64,000 nucleotides of DNA from JAEUSG01 sp964590225 (GTDB lineage: Bacteria > Fibrobacterota > OXYB2-FULL-49-7 > JAEUSG01): assembly GCA_964590225.1 (NCBI GenBank), contig CAZPWS010000012.1, positions 1 through 64,000 of the forward strand, in the 5' to 3' direction. This document shows positions 1 to 8,514 of the stretch, one piece after another. Each line of letters starts with the position of its first letter. Position 1 is the first letter of the stretch. The notes under the pieces are model-generated. The model saw only the letters and a program-made list of their open reading frames with translations, did not search any database and had not been told where the DNA came from. The position numbers and the translations under genes are program-made.

Positions 1-2
1 AT

Positions 3-395
3 GTTGTTGCAGTAAATTGTACCTTGGCAAGCTATCATGTTGTTTTTCTTAGGGCTACAAATGCAGTTATTAATGGTGCCTTTTTTGATACTCTCGTGAA
101 CATGCCAACAAGTAGTGAAACTCACAAGCGCACCAGTAATGTAGATGACGGTATAATCTTGCGGGGCACTCCAAATCCTTTTCAAAGTAGCATCTCTTTT
201 GAAGTATTTGGAGAGCATTTGGTTAAGGATAGAACTCTCACTATTTACGATGTTGCCGGGACAAGAATAGCTGTTCTTTCTGGTACAAATAGATTTGTTT
301 GGGAGCGGGGAGTTTATCCAAGCGGTGCTTATATTGCTGTTTTAAGAGACAGGCAGGGTAAAGCCATTGTTTCAAAACGATTTCTTTCTCTTTAA
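3..395 (+). CDS. C-terminal end of a secreted protein with sorting/FlgD-like tail (5' truncated by window edge)
   Basis: The reading frame is open from the first bases of the window, so this is the 3' end of a longer gene; the TTG at 24 is not a credible start. The visible part ends in a compact beta-domain beginning at TPNPFQSSISFEV and running through YDVAGTRIAVLSG, GVYPSGAYIAVLR and a basic terminal SKRFLSL. That arrangement is typical of the type IX secretion (por) sorting domain. By family knowledge such tails direct export across the outer membrane and are usually cleaved. No catalytic domain is visible in this part, so the protein's role is unknown. It opens an island of genes with the same kind of tail. 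Confidence 0.7.
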   Translation, partial: VVAVNCTLASYHVVFLRATNAVINGAFFDTLVNMPTSSETHKRTSNVDDGIILRGTPNPFQSSISFEVFGEHLVKDRTLTIYDVAGTRIAVLSGTNRFVWERGVYPSGAYIAVLRDRQGKAIVSKRFLSL

Positions 396-497
396 AAAAT
401 ATAGCTGTACTTTCCGGGACGAATCATGACTGTTTCGAAACATTTTTTTCCTTTCTAAATCACTTTTAAATTTGACCAAGAGCATACGGAGGTATTT

Positions 498-2498
498 ATG
501 AACGCACTATTGTTAGGATTCTTAGTACTTAGTCAGGTTGTTCTCGCAAAAAATGTTGAAAACAAAGCAGCAATGGAGTATTTACAAAGAAGGGGTGAGG
601 TATACTTTAAGTTTGAAATATCGAAAAAAGAAGAGTTAGCTTTTATAACGAGGACTATTTCTATCGCGAAAGTATCTGGCTATACAATCTACGCATATGC
701 CAACAGAATTGAGTTCGAACGCTTTTTGTTACTTGGTTATGATTATGTAGTTCTCCAGCCGCATGGTGAAAGTATAGCAGTTCCTACGGCAAACAAAAGC
801 AGTATTGAGAATTATGCATTTGTAACATATCCAACATACGATATGTATGTCTCATTAATGAATAGCTTTGCCTCTAATTATCCTGATTTATGTCAAATTA
901 TTAACATCGGTACATCAGTTAATGGAAGAGCAATCTTATTCGCAAGATTAACATCAGGTATATCTGTAGGGCACGATAGGCCAAAGGTACTATTTTCGTC
1001 AACTATGCATGGTGATGAGACTGCAGGTTATGTGATTTTGTTGCGCTTAATAAATCACATTCTAAGTGGATATGCTTCGGATACGCGATTGACAAATATG
1101 CTTGATGCTGCTGAAATATGGATAAATCCACTCGCAAATCCAGATGGCACATATTTTGGGGGTAATGGTACTGTGTGGGCAGCAACGAGGTATAACGCAA
1201 ATAATGTTGATTTAAATCGAAATTTTCCTGATCCTGTTGCAGGGGATCATCCAGATGGATTTTCATGGCAGCCGGAAACACAGGCCTTTATGAATTTTGC
1301 TTCTTTGCATAAATTTGTGTTAGGCGCAAATTTTCATGGAGGAGAGGAGGTTGTTAGTTATCCTTGGGATGACCGTGCAGCACCGCATGCAGATGCGAAT
1401 TGGTGGGTTTATATAAGTAGAAAATATGCGGATGAGGTGCATAAGAACAGCCCTATTTATTCCGGCTATATGAGAGCATTTAATAATGGTATTACTAATG
1501 GATATGCTTGGTATGGTGTTTATGGAGGGCGTCAGGATTATATGAATTTCTATCACCACTGTAGAGAACTTACCATTGAACTTTCTTTGGATTGGATAGT
1601 TCCAGAATTGTTGTTGGAAACACTATGGAATTATAACAGAAGTTCACTGTTGGGATTTATTGAAAACGTCTATTTTGGGCTTAGAGGAAAGATTTATGAT
1701 GGTGAAACGAGTGCGCCAATGGTAGCAGAAGTATTTATACCGTCACACGATAACAGTCAATCACAGGTATATTCTGGGGCACCATATGGTTCGTATTATC
1801 GCCCCTTATATCAGGGGGTATATGGCATAAATGTTAATGCTTCTGGGTTCTATACGGGGACATTTGATGCAGAAATTCACAACGAAAGCATTTTAACCAA
1901 AAATATAGCTTTACCACGAGTTTGTGTTGTTGATAAATATATAACAAGTAATCTAAATGTTAATAATGGTTATTATGCATATAAAACAACTCAAAACATA
2001 TTTGCTTTAAGTGAAGTTGGAAACTCAGCATCAGTAAATCTTTGTGCAGGGCAAACAATAATACTTGCGCCTGGATTTCAGGTGGGAACGGGATGTAGTT
2101 TTAGTGCATCAATAGCACCTACGCCATTCGGAAAACAGATTTCATCAGAATATAAAAAAATTGATAAATTTGACAGTGCTAATTTACAAAGAGATTCTAT
2201 TTATGGAATCAAGGGAAATGTTGAAATTTCAGTTTCTCCTAATCCATTCAACCCGTCAACAACTATAAGTTTTATTGCCAAGAATATTGCTGGAAACACA
2301 TGTGCAAGGATATCTATCTATTCTTTGGCTGGTGCGATAGTTAGGTCTTATGAAGTTAGCTTGAAAGAACAGAGTGGCTATACTGTTGTATGGGATGCCA
2401 AAGATAATGTGGGGGAAAAAGTCACGAATGGGATATACATAGTAAATTTATCAGTTGGATCGTTTTCGAGATCTGTTAAAGCTATTTATGTCAAATAA
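498..2498 (+). CDS. Secreted M14 zinc carboxypeptidase with sorting tail
   Basis: This 666-aa protein has a signal peptide (about residues 1-17) and an M14 peptidase domain at about 108-385. Zinc ligands are visible as HGDE (H171, E174) and H280 in NFHGGEE. Substrate-pocket motifs NPDGT and VDLNRNFPDP are present, and the catalytic Glu is E361 in LTIELS, so the domain looks intact. A carboxypeptidase-regulatory-like beta domain follows (about 390-470), then a stacked-beta spacer (about 490-545, AGQTIILAPGFQVGTG) and a C-terminal NPFNPSTTISF sorting tail. By family the enzyme removes C-terminal residues from peptides, here outside the cell or at its surface. A good RBS (acggagg) precedes the ATG at 498. 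It shares the spacer and tail plan with the C25 protease at 4815. Confidence 0.88.
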   Translation: MNALLLGFLVLSQVVLAKNVENKAAMEYLQRRGEVYFKFEISKKEELAFITRTISIAKVSGYTIYAYANRIEFERFLLLGYDYVVLQPHGESIAVPTANKSSIENYAFVTYPTYDMYVSLMNSFASNYPDLCQIINIGTSVNGRAILFARLTSGISVGHDRPKVLFSSTMHGDETAGYVILLRLINHILSGYASDTRLTNMLDAAEIWINPLANPDGTYFGGNGTVWAATRYNANNVDLNRNFPDPVAGDHPDGFSWQPETQAFMNFASLHKFVLGANFHGGEEVVSYPWDDRAAPHADANWWVYISRKYADEVHKNSPIYSGYMRAFNNGITNGYAWYGVYGGRQDYMNFYHHCRELTIELSLDWIVPELLLETLWNYNRSSLLGFIENVYFGLRGKIYDGETSAPMVAEVFIPSHDNSQSQVYSGAPYGSYYRPLYQGVYGINVNASGFYTGTFDAEIHNESILTKNIALPRVCVVDKYITSNLNVNNGYYAYKTTQNIFALSEVGNSASVNLCAGQTIILAPGFQVGTGCSFSASIAPTPFGKQISSEYKKIDKFDSANLQRDSIYGIKGNVEISVSPNPFNPSTTISFIAKNIAGNTCARISIYSLAGAIVRSYEVSLKEQSGYTVVWDAKDNVGEKVTNGIYIVNLSVGSFSRSVKAIYVK

Positions 2499-2531
2499 CA
2501 TGTTTTGCAATGGCTAAGAACAGGGGGCCTC

Positions 2532-3236
2532 ATGAATATTTATCTTTCGAACTTCTCATTTTTGTTGTTGATCTTCTCTTTGAACTCCTTTAGTGCAGAT
2601 TTCTTATACCACATCACGGCATCTACTTGCTATGGTAACACTGTTGATACGACACTATCCGATTCGTTTTATCTCTCTTTTGAGAATAACACAATAAATC
2701 TATCCGGCAGAACCGTATTTAATTGTGGTGGAGATCATTTTATTCTGCAATCTTTCAAGTCTGATACCATTTATCTTCAAAGGCGTGATACGGGAAGATT
2801 GTTGCGTTGTGAGTGTTTGTATGAATTTGGTATCTCGATTCCCTCTTGTTCTTTGAACTCTTACAGGGTGTTACTATGGGATGAAGGTGATGACATACCT
2901 ACTTTAGATACTCTCTTAACTTCTCATGTACATGCAGAGGCGGACAGAATTAAGTTCGCTTTGACACCATTGTTAGAATGTAACCCCAACCCATTCAGTC
3001 CCCAAACTACAATTACCTTTTCGGGCACACAGGACAGGGAGTCGGTCAAGCTAAACATTATAGATCCAACTGGTCGAGTTGTAAGATCGATGTCGGGTAG
3101 TGCAAATGGCGGTAAGGTTTCGTATGTCTGGGATGGAACTGATAAAAATGGAAAAGCGCTGGCAAGGGGAGTTTATGTTGCAAATGTTGTTGGCAAAGGT
3201 GTTAACTTGAAAAAGTTGTTAGTATTGACAAAATAA
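2532..3236 (+). CDS. Small Cys-rich exported protein with shared sorting tail (paralogue of 12019)
   Basis: This 234-aa protein starts at the ATG at 2532, preceded by aggggg; the longer frame from 2505 has no RBS and spoils the signal peptide. The signal peptide is residues 1-22. A domain of about 130 residues follows with regularly placed cysteines (CGGDHFI, CECLYEF, PSCSLNSYRV) and no family I recognise. It aligns with the protein at 12019 (CCGSHFI, CYCMYNF, TNCTFQRYRV, NLPTLDTL versus DIPTLDTL). The C-terminal 85 residues are the NPNPFSPQTTITF sorting tail, whose DNA is nearly identical in four genes of this region. The function is unknown; the Cys pattern suggests disulfides formed outside the cytoplasm. 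Confidence 0.75.
   Translation: MNIYLSNFSFLLLIFSLNSFSADFLYHITASTCYGNTVDTTLSDSFYLSFENNTINLSGRTVFNCGGDHFILQSFKSDTIYLQRRDTGRLLRCECLYEFGISIPSCSLNSYRVLLWDEGDDIPTLDTLLTSHVHAEADRIKFALTPLLECNPNPFSPQTTITFSGTQDRESVKLNIIDPTGRVVRSMSGSANGGKVSYVWDGTDKNGKALARGVYVANVVGKGVNLKKLLVLTK
2983..3233 (+). repeat. Shared sorting-tail DNA module, copy A
   Basis: This is the 3' end of the gene at 2532. It is nearly identical in DNA to 12488-12741, 13479-13731 and 14573-14824. A 55-bp core (3088-3142) is identical in all four copies. Confidence 0.85.
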
Positions 3237-3255
3237 GTTTACGAACCCCCTTTCC

Positions 3256-3278
3256 CCCTTTTTTCTAGCAAAAAAGGG
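3256..3278 (+). terminator. Candidate terminator hairpin
   Basis: A 9-bp perfect stem (ccctttttt / aaaaaaggg) with a 5-nt loop lies 20 bp after the stop at 3236. No clear U-tract follows, so efficiency is doubtful. Confidence 0.4.
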
Positions 3279-3403
3279 AGGCTTGATATTCTGCTAATTT
3301 ACAATAGATATCTTTGTGCTTAACTTATGCAAAAACAATGAGTTAAACTATCTTTGTCGCGCTTGACTTGTTTTTTTTTCTTTACTGATATGCAATTATT
3401 TTC

Positions 3404-3436
3404 TTGACTCGCGGTTTTTTTTTTTTTTTTTATAAT
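3404..3436 (+). promoter_or_regulatory. Candidate promoter with a 17-T homopolymer in its spacer
   Basis: TTGACT (3404-3409) and TATAAT (3431-3436) are good -35 and -10 matches but sit 21 nt apart. Most of the spacer is a run of 17 T (3415-3431, the last T shared with the -10 box). Loss of about four T would give the optimal 17-nt spacing. It lies within the 343-bp gene-free stretch 3237-3579 and points at the S74 gene. A weaker alternative (TTGACT at 3363-3368 with TGATAT at 3386-3391, 17-nt spacer) lies just upstream. Confidence 0.45.
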
Positions 3437-3508
3437 ATTGCCACAATGCGATAGTTGCATGGTAAATTAACTTAATTGTATTAAACAAAATCGGCCAAGG
3501 CCGAAATA

Positions 3509-3566
3509 AGACTCTGTAATCGTCAAAGATATCCGCAAAAGCGTCTATCTTTTCGATACAGAGTCT
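3509..3566 (+). promoter_or_regulatory. Extended 5'-UTR hairpin before the S74 gene
   Basis: Perfect arms agactctgta (3509-3518) and tacagagtct (3557-3566) enclose further nested pairing: tcg/cga after one bulged A, aaagata/tatcttt, and cgc/gcg around an AAAA loop. The stem ends immediately before the RBS aaaaggagg (3567-3575). A short palindrome, tcggccaaggccga (3491-3504), sits just upstream. This would make a long structured leader. Its role (mRNA stability, translation control or protein binding) is not known. Confidence 0.6.
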
Positions 3567-3579
3567 AAAAGGAGGTTCT

Positions 3580-4320
3580 GTGAGGTTCTTTTTAGCGGTA
3601 ATTTCTGTTGCGGTTTTTTCTGCTGCTGTTTGTGCTCAAACTTATGGCGGTCAAAAAATAGAGGCAAATAATTCAACTCCATTAGTTGCTGATTATACCG
3701 GACAAGATCAAGCGACAGCCATATTGGGTAGATGTACAAGTTCAACCGCAATGACAACTGGCATACAAGGGGAAGGGGGAAACTTTGGCGTAAAAGGATA
3801 TTGCAACAAGGGGGCTTCAAGTCGCTATGCACTATATGGGTTTGCATCTGGGGGCACAACAAATTATGGAGTGTACGGAAAAGCATCTGGTGCAAGCGAT
3901 CCAAATAAGAATTATGGCGGATATTTTGTTGGTAAAACTTACTGCACAGATGGTGCATGGTATTCATCGGATGAAAGACTGAAGAAAAATATTACCAAGC
4001 TTACGACAGTGCTTGATAAAATAAAAACTGTCGAAGCCATCAGATACGAGTACGATGTGAGTAGTATGGATGGACTATCTTCGGGACAAAGAATAGGTTT
4101 CTCTGCGCAAAATCTTGAAGCTGTATTCCCTGAATGTGTTATGGATGTTGATATTCCTGTGTTTGATGCAAAAGGGGGAGTAGTAAAAGATGCTTCAGGT
4201 CAGCAAGAAAAAAAGACATATAAAGCAGTAAACTACAATGATATGATCCCAGTTCTTCTTGGTGCCATTCAGGAGCAGCAAAAAGAGATTGAAGAACTCA
4301 AGTCATTAATAAAGAAGTAA
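3580..4320 (+). CDS. Exported tail-fibre-like protein with S74 chaperone/autoprotease domain
   Basis: This 246-aa protein has a GTG start 4 nt after aaaaggagg, and a signal peptide at residues 1-19. Residues about 20-125 are Gly/Asn-rich with short repeats (YGVYGKASG, NYGGYFVG), like beta-helical fibre stems. Residues about 127-246 form a peptidase S74 / intramolecular chaperone domain, marked by SSDERLKKNI (nucleophile Ser near 130), GFSAQNLEAVFPE and YNDMIPVLLGAIQEQQ, and end in a short coiled coil. In this family the domain trimerises, folds the fibre and then cleaves itself off before the Ser. Here it is attached to an exported non-phage protein, next to a small partner at 4348. The S74 assignment is strong; the host function is unknown. 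Confidence 0.8.
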   Translation: MRFFLAVISVAVFSAAVCAQTYGGQKIEANNSTPLVADYTGQDQATAILGRCTSSTAMTTGIQGEGGNFGVKGYCNKGASSRYALYGFASGGTTNYGVYGKASGASDPNKNYGGYFVGKTYCTDGAWYSSDERLKKNITKLTTVLDKIKTVEAIRYEYDVSSMDGLSSGQRIGFSAQNLEAVFPECVMDVDIPVFDAKGGVVKDASGQQEKKTYKAVNYNDMIPVLLGAIQEQQKEIEELKSLIKK

Positions 4321-4347
4321 CTAAGAATTCAAGAAAGGACATATATC

Positions 4348-4746
4348 ATGAGAAATACAATACTTTCCCTTTTAGTGCTAACCGGCATCATATTCGGGCA
4401 GGCAATAACTGTAAAGGCCGATGGCTCTGTTGGAATTGGTACAACAAATCCAAGTTCTACATATAAACTTTCGGTTAATGGAAAAATCAGGGCGAAAGAG
4501 ATTAAAGTGGAGACAAACTGGTCTGACTATGTTTTTGAGAAGGAGTATAAGTTACTATCACTGGAGAGCGTGGAAAACTTCATAAAAAAGAATGGCCATT
4601 TGCCGGATGTTCCAAAGGCTGAGGTAGTAGAGAGTGAAGGGGTAGATATTGGACAGGCGACTTCATTGCTCCTGCGAAAGATAGAAGAATTAACGCTTTA
4701 TGTTATTGAGCAGGATAAGAGGATAAAGGAATTGGAAAGCAGATAG
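4348..4746 (+). CDS. Small exported tail-fibre-like protein with C-terminal coiled coil
   Basis: This 132-aa protein has a signal peptide (about 1-17), then GSVGIGTTNPSSTYKLSVNG, KEIKVETNWSDYVF, a segment with NGHLPDVPKA, and a C-terminal coiled coil (LLRKIEELTLYVIEQDKRIKELE). The pattern is common in Bacteroidota and related genomes, where it occurs alone or at the end of long fibre-like proteins. It follows the S74 gene by 27 bp (RBS aaagga), so the two are probably co-expressed. No enzymatic motif is visible; trimeric surface-fibre assembly is the likely theme. Confidence 0.7.
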   Translation: MRNTILSLLVLTGIIFGQAITVKADGSVGIGTTNPSSTYKLSVNGKIRAKEIKVETNWSDYVFEKEYKLLSLESVENFIKKNGHLPDVPKAEVVESEGVDIGQATSLLLRKIEELTLYVIEQDKRIKELESR

Positions 4747-4814
4747 AAGTAATAACTTTGGGCGTGCGCTATGTTTGCAAGGTAAAGAACACTATTAATG
4801 ACTATGGAGAATAA

Positions 4815-7118
4815 ATGATTATGAAATATATTGTTTTCATGAGCGCGACAATTTTTCTTTTATTGATGTCGAAGAATACATATCCATCTGGAAACTTAGG
4901 ATCTCCTGTAAATATTTCTGTGATCAATGATAAACAAGACGAGATAACATTATCGGTAGATATCAGGTCGTACACTATCGATTCTGTGATAGTTAATTCA
5001 GGTATGCTAAACAAAATTAATCTGAGAGGGTATCCGAGTGTATATACACCGGGTGAACCAGATCTACCACTTATATCGTTGTCTCTACAGATAGATAACA
5101 ATATTGAACCTCGGATAGTTTTCCTTCCAATTGATTCAACTGAAATTGAATTGGGAATTGCACCATGTCCTCAAACGATGTATAGGAGTTCTGCTACTTC
5201 AAAGACTGAGTATGTTTTTTCAAATTCATATGAGGTGGATCGCTTTCTCGTTGACTCAATAGTAAGAGTATCGGAGCCATATATTTTTAGAAAAATACGT
5301 GGGATAGACATTCGTTTTATGCCATTTGTCTATAATCCTGTTAAGAAACGAATAAAGTTTTATTCAAAAGGTATTATCAAAATATTAAAAGGGTATAATA
5401 GTGCCACAAAAAATAATGTCATACATTCAGTAGAAACGAGTACAGAGTTTGAAAAGCTTTATTCGCACCATTTTATCAATTATGCGACAAAATCTGCGCT
5501 TGCGAAAACTGTTGGTTTGGTTGATGGCAAAAAAATGTTAATAATTTATCACGACGATTTTTCGTCAATAATTCAACAATTTGCCACCTTCAAAAGTAGT
5601 TGCGGCTATAATGTCAATGCTATACCTCTTTCTAATGTTGGTGTAAGCGAAGAAGATATCAAGGACTATATAACCATATACTATAATTCAAATCCTGATC
5701 TGGTCTATGTATTGTTGGTTGGCAATCATGATTTACTACCGAGCTTCGTATATGAAAATGGAGGTATGATAACAGCAGATCAGAAATATTCATGGATTGC
5801 AGGCGATGATTATTATCCAGATATAATCTTGGGGAGGTTTGTTGGCTCCACTGTACAGGAAATTGAACGCCAAGTGAATAAGACAATATTTTATGAATCG
5901 CAAATGACTTCAGGCGATTGGTTTCATTCTGCGTTATCCATAGGTTCCGATTGTAGAATTGGACACAATAACGAAAACGATTGGCAACACTTAAGGAACA
6001 TTGATGATAATGTCCTATATAGCTATTATTCAAATATATTTGAAGCTTTTGATGGTTCAAAAGGCGCACCGGATTTATCCGGAAATCCTAATGTAAGCTA
6101 TATCACAGAGAAAGTTAATGATGGAGTATCTCTAATTAATTATGCAGGACATGGTGGTCAATTTGGTTGGCGAACTTCTGGGTTTCAATCGGAACATGTT
6201 GACAACTTACAGAATGACAATAAATTGCCTTTTATCTATTCTGTCGCTTGTTGGAATGGTTCTTTCGCATATAAAACTTGTTTCGCAACAAAATGGATGA
6301 ATGCATGGAATAACTCGACATCAAATCCAACGGGTGCCATTGGATTCTTTGGAGCCGGTATAGAAGTTAGTTGGGATCCGCCGATGCTTGCGCAGGACGA
6401 ATTTAATCGTATGTTGATTGAGGGCGAATTTATATCATATGGTGCACTTTGCATTAATTCAGTTGTCTTAATGGCGCAAATGTATTCAATTTCAAGTACG
6501 CTGGCTGACTGGATTTATTTTGGTGATCCGTCTGTTAAGCCTATCACATCGCATGGTTCGTGTCCATTGAATCTTGTCGTACGAAACACTATCTCGGCGG
6601 GTGTAACAAATTATACTGCTAATTCAAACATAACCGCAAATAATATTGTTCAAGGTAGTGCAGTAGTAAGTCTTGGTGCTAATTCGTCGGTGATTTTATT
6701 GGATGGTTTTTGGGCAAAGGAAGGTACCTCTTTGACTGCTAACACAAACGGATGTGCGTTATTGACAAAAGAGATGGAGTATGATTTCAGTTCTGAGGAT
6801 TTAGATACGATTTCGCATCAATGTAATGGAAAGATAGTGTTGTATCAAAATATACCTAATCCATTCAATCCTACGACAAAGATACGCTTTTATGCCAACA
6901 ATACTATGCCGGAACATCAGAAGGCAAGGGTGGACATCTTCTCCGTAAAGGGGGACTTGGTAAGATCATTTAATGTGAAGATATGTGATAATAAATATCA
7001 TGAAATCAATTGGGATGGACGCAATAGAAATAATAATCAAATTGCCAATGGTGTGTACATAGTGAAACTATCTGTTGGGCAGCATAGGGACATCATCCGT
7101 GCGATATATGCGAAATAG
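4815..7118 (+). CDS. Gingipain-type (C25) cysteine protease with sorting tail
   Basis: This 767-aa protein has a signal peptide and a propeptide-like N-terminal third (about 30-230). A C25 catalytic domain follows at about 235-560. Its core motifs are LLVGNHDLLPS, DYYPDIILGRF, the catalytic His in NYAGHGG (H446) and the catalytic Cys in SVACWNGSF (C479). A stacked-beta spacer (about 590-650) leads to the sorting tail NIPNPFNPTTKIRF. The family comprises extracellular Arg/Lys-type endopeptidases or adhesin processors secreted by the type IX system; specificity cannot be read from the sequence. The start could also be the ATG at 4821, but ggaga fits 4815 better. Confidence 0.88.
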   Translation: MIMKYIVFMSATIFLLLMSKNTYPSGNLGSPVNISVINDKQDEITLSVDIRSYTIDSVIVNSGMLNKINLRGYPSVYTPGEPDLPLISLSLQIDNNIEPRIVFLPIDSTEIELGIAPCPQTMYRSSATSKTEYVFSNSYEVDRFLVDSIVRVSEPYIFRKIRGIDIRFMPFVYNPVKKRIKFYSKGIIKILKGYNSATKNNVIHSVETSTEFEKLYSHHFINYATKSALAKTVGLVDGKKMLIIYHDDFSSIIQQFATFKSSCGYNVNAIPLSNVGVSEEDIKDYITIYYNSNPDLVYVLLVGNHDLLPSFVYENGGMITADQKYSWIAGDDYYPDIILGRFVGSTVQEIERQVNKTIFYESQMTSGDWFHSALSIGSDCRIGHNNENDWQHLRNIDDNVLYSYYSNIFEAFDGSKGAPDLSGNPNVSYITEKVNDGVSLINYAGHGGQFGWRTSGFQSEHVDNLQNDNKLPFIYSVACWNGSFAYKTCFATKWMNAWNNSTSNPTGAIGFFGAGIEVSWDPPMLAQDEFNRMLIEGEFISYGALCINSVVLMAQMYSISSTLADWIYFGDPSVKPITSHGSCPLNLVVRNTISAGVTNYTANSNITANNIVQGSAVVSLGANSSVILLDGFWAKEGTSLTANTNGCALLTKEMEYDFSSEDLDTISHQCNGKIVLYQNIPNPFNPTTKIRFYANNTMPEHQKARVDIFSVKGDLVRSFNVKICDNKYHEINWDGRNRNNNQIANGVYIVKLSVGQHRDIIRAIYAK

Positions 7119-7190
7119 ATACTTGCAAGACGGGTAACGAAAACATTGGTGATTACCGAGAAGTTGTTTATGTTAAATGAGGTATTAAGA

Positions 7191-8312
7191 ATGAAGAACA
7201 AGACATTTTATGCAACTATTCTTTTTTGTATAGTTTTTGTTGGTTGTGATAGAATTGTTGAACCGACAAACGAACCGTACGCTCCTGTTATTTCTTTGCA
7301 TCCTGTTGCGCAATCAGTTAATATTGGAAATGACATTGAATTATCAGTTGCTGCACATGGGAACCCGTCCCTTTCTTATCAGTGGTATAAAGACAGCAGC
7401 AGCATTACTGCAGCACAAGAAGCAGCATATAAGATTCAGTCATCTGATTTACATGACGCTGGATACTATCATGTGGTTGTTTCAAATAGCCATGGAAGTG
7501 TAAAAAGTCATGTTGCTAAGATTGTAGTAAATACAATTCCTAAAGGATTATACGGCATGAAGTGCATAATTGGTGGCACATTTGTTATGGGAGATACCGA
7601 CTTTAATCACACAAAACCTTTGTCGCTCGTGTCTATTTCATCTTTTTGGATTGATTCTACAGAAGTCATACAGTCGGAATATCAGCGACTAATGGGGGTG
7701 AATCCTGCTCAATTTGTGGCCTCTGATAAGCCTGTTGAACGAGTAACATGGTATGATGCCTTACTATACTGTAATGCACGTAGTAAAGATGAGCTTCTTG
7801 ATACTGTTTATTCTTATGATACTGCATTGGGTATAATCGGGAATGGTTGTTTGGACTTAACACAACTTAAAGTTAGCTGGAATACTCATGGATATAGGCT
7901 TCCAACCGAAGCCGAATGGGAGTATGCATGCAGAGCCGGGAAAAATGAGAAGTATTATTGGTCAAATACATGGAATGAAGAAGAGGCTTTTTTGTATGGA
8001 TGGGTTTATGATTCGACGAGAGGTACTCATTCGGTTGCAGCGAAAATAGCGAATAGTTTTGGCTTGTATGATATGATCGGAAATGTATGGGAGTGGTGTA
8101 ATGATCGGTATGGTTCCTATGATGAGAGAGAAAAAAAAGATCCTACAGGCCCAACCAGTGGAATTGATCGTGTAGTTCGAGGCGGTTCATGGTTTAATGA
8201 CCGTATTACTTCGTCTATTTGTCGTTCAGGATATCGTGCAATCTTCGATCCTGTATGGCAAGGTAGTAACTATGGTTTTCGTGTCGTTCTAAGTAAAAAA
8301 AGGGGCATATAG
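7191..8312 (+). CDS. Lipoprotein with Ig-like domain and SUMF1/FGE-like domain
   Basis: This 373-aa protein uses the ATG at 7191; the longer frame from 7146 lacks an RBS and would bury the lipobox. The lipobox is IVFVGC at about residues 14-19. An Ig-like domain (about 30-115, with YQWYKDSSS and DAGYYHVVVSN) is followed by a SUMF1/formylglycine-generating-enzyme fold (about 125-370: GGTFVMGD, YRLPTEAEWEYACRAG, IGNVWEWCNDRYG, RVVRGGSWFNDR, GFRVV). Genuine FGE has a Cys pair after GGSW; here only the second (SSICRSGYR) is present, so sulfatase activation is unlikely and a binding or structural role is more probable. The stop overlaps the next start by 1 nt. Confidence 0.8.
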   Translation: MKNKTFYATILFCIVFVGCDRIVEPTNEPYAPVISLHPVAQSVNIGNDIELSVAAHGNPSLSYQWYKDSSSITAAQEAAYKIQSSDLHDAGYYHVVVSNSHGSVKSHVAKIVVNTIPKGLYGMKCIIGGTFVMGDTDFNHTKPLSLVSISSFWIDSTEVIQSEYQRLMGVNPAQFVASDKPVERVTWYDALLYCNARSKDELLDTVYSYDTALGIIGNGCLDLTQLKVSWNTHGYRLPTEAEWEYACRAGKNEKYYWSNTWNEEEAFLYGWVYDSTRGTHSVAAKIANSFGLYDMIGNVWEWCNDRYGSYDEREKKDPTGPTSGIDRVVRGGSWFNDRITSSICRSGYRAIFDPVWQGSNYGFRVVLSKKRGI

Positions 8313-8478
8313 TGTACATTGTGAGACTGGTCTTAATTTCACTTTTTGTGTCCCTTTTTTTTACTGGGACTAAAATATATGCTGATACGCTTTATGCTGT
8401 GATATCGCCATGCATGGGCTTGACAGATGAACCCATAAGTAGTGCTTCCATGTACGGAGACAGTATAGGTTTTGCTAT
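8312..8478 (+). pseudogene. 5' fragment of an exported Cys-protein gene cut off by the IS630 element
   Basis: The GTG at 8312 overlaps the TAG of the preceding gene. The fragment encodes a signal peptide (about 1-24) and about 32 further residues before the IS boundary. The mature start resembles the protein at 12019: AD....V..PC..L.D....S....Y.DS..FAI is shared in register. It therefore looks like the N-terminus of the small Cys-rich, sorting-tail family, now without its body. Removing the IS and one TA would fuse it in frame to the metalloprotease fragment downstream, so a single interrupted gene remains possible. I favour two different genes. Confidence 0.6.
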
Positions 8479-8514
8479 TATACACACGGTCTTATATAAT
8501 TGCGCATAGTTTAT
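8479..8514 (+). repeat. IS630 left terminal inverted repeat with TA target
   Basis: It begins TATACACACGG and contains ATTGCGCATA. It pairs with 9562-9597. The transposase stop codon (8492-8494) lies inside this repeat. Confidence 0.8.

Noticed and set aside
1003..1281. Long open frame opposite the M14 carboxypeptidase gene, and similar antisense frames elsewhere (for example 17538-17927, 35379-35765, 43233-43523)
   Set aside because: They lie within well-supported genes, have low-complexity or unnatural composition and lack RBS sites.
3363..3391. Second promoter (TTGACT-N17-TGATAT) as a separate feature
   Set aside because: The -10 match is weak and it competes with the better boxes at 3404-3436; it is mentioned only as an alternative.
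7191..8312. Genuine formylglycine-generating enzyme
   Set aside because: The first of the two active-site cysteines is missing in the GGSW region and no sulfatase gene is nearby.
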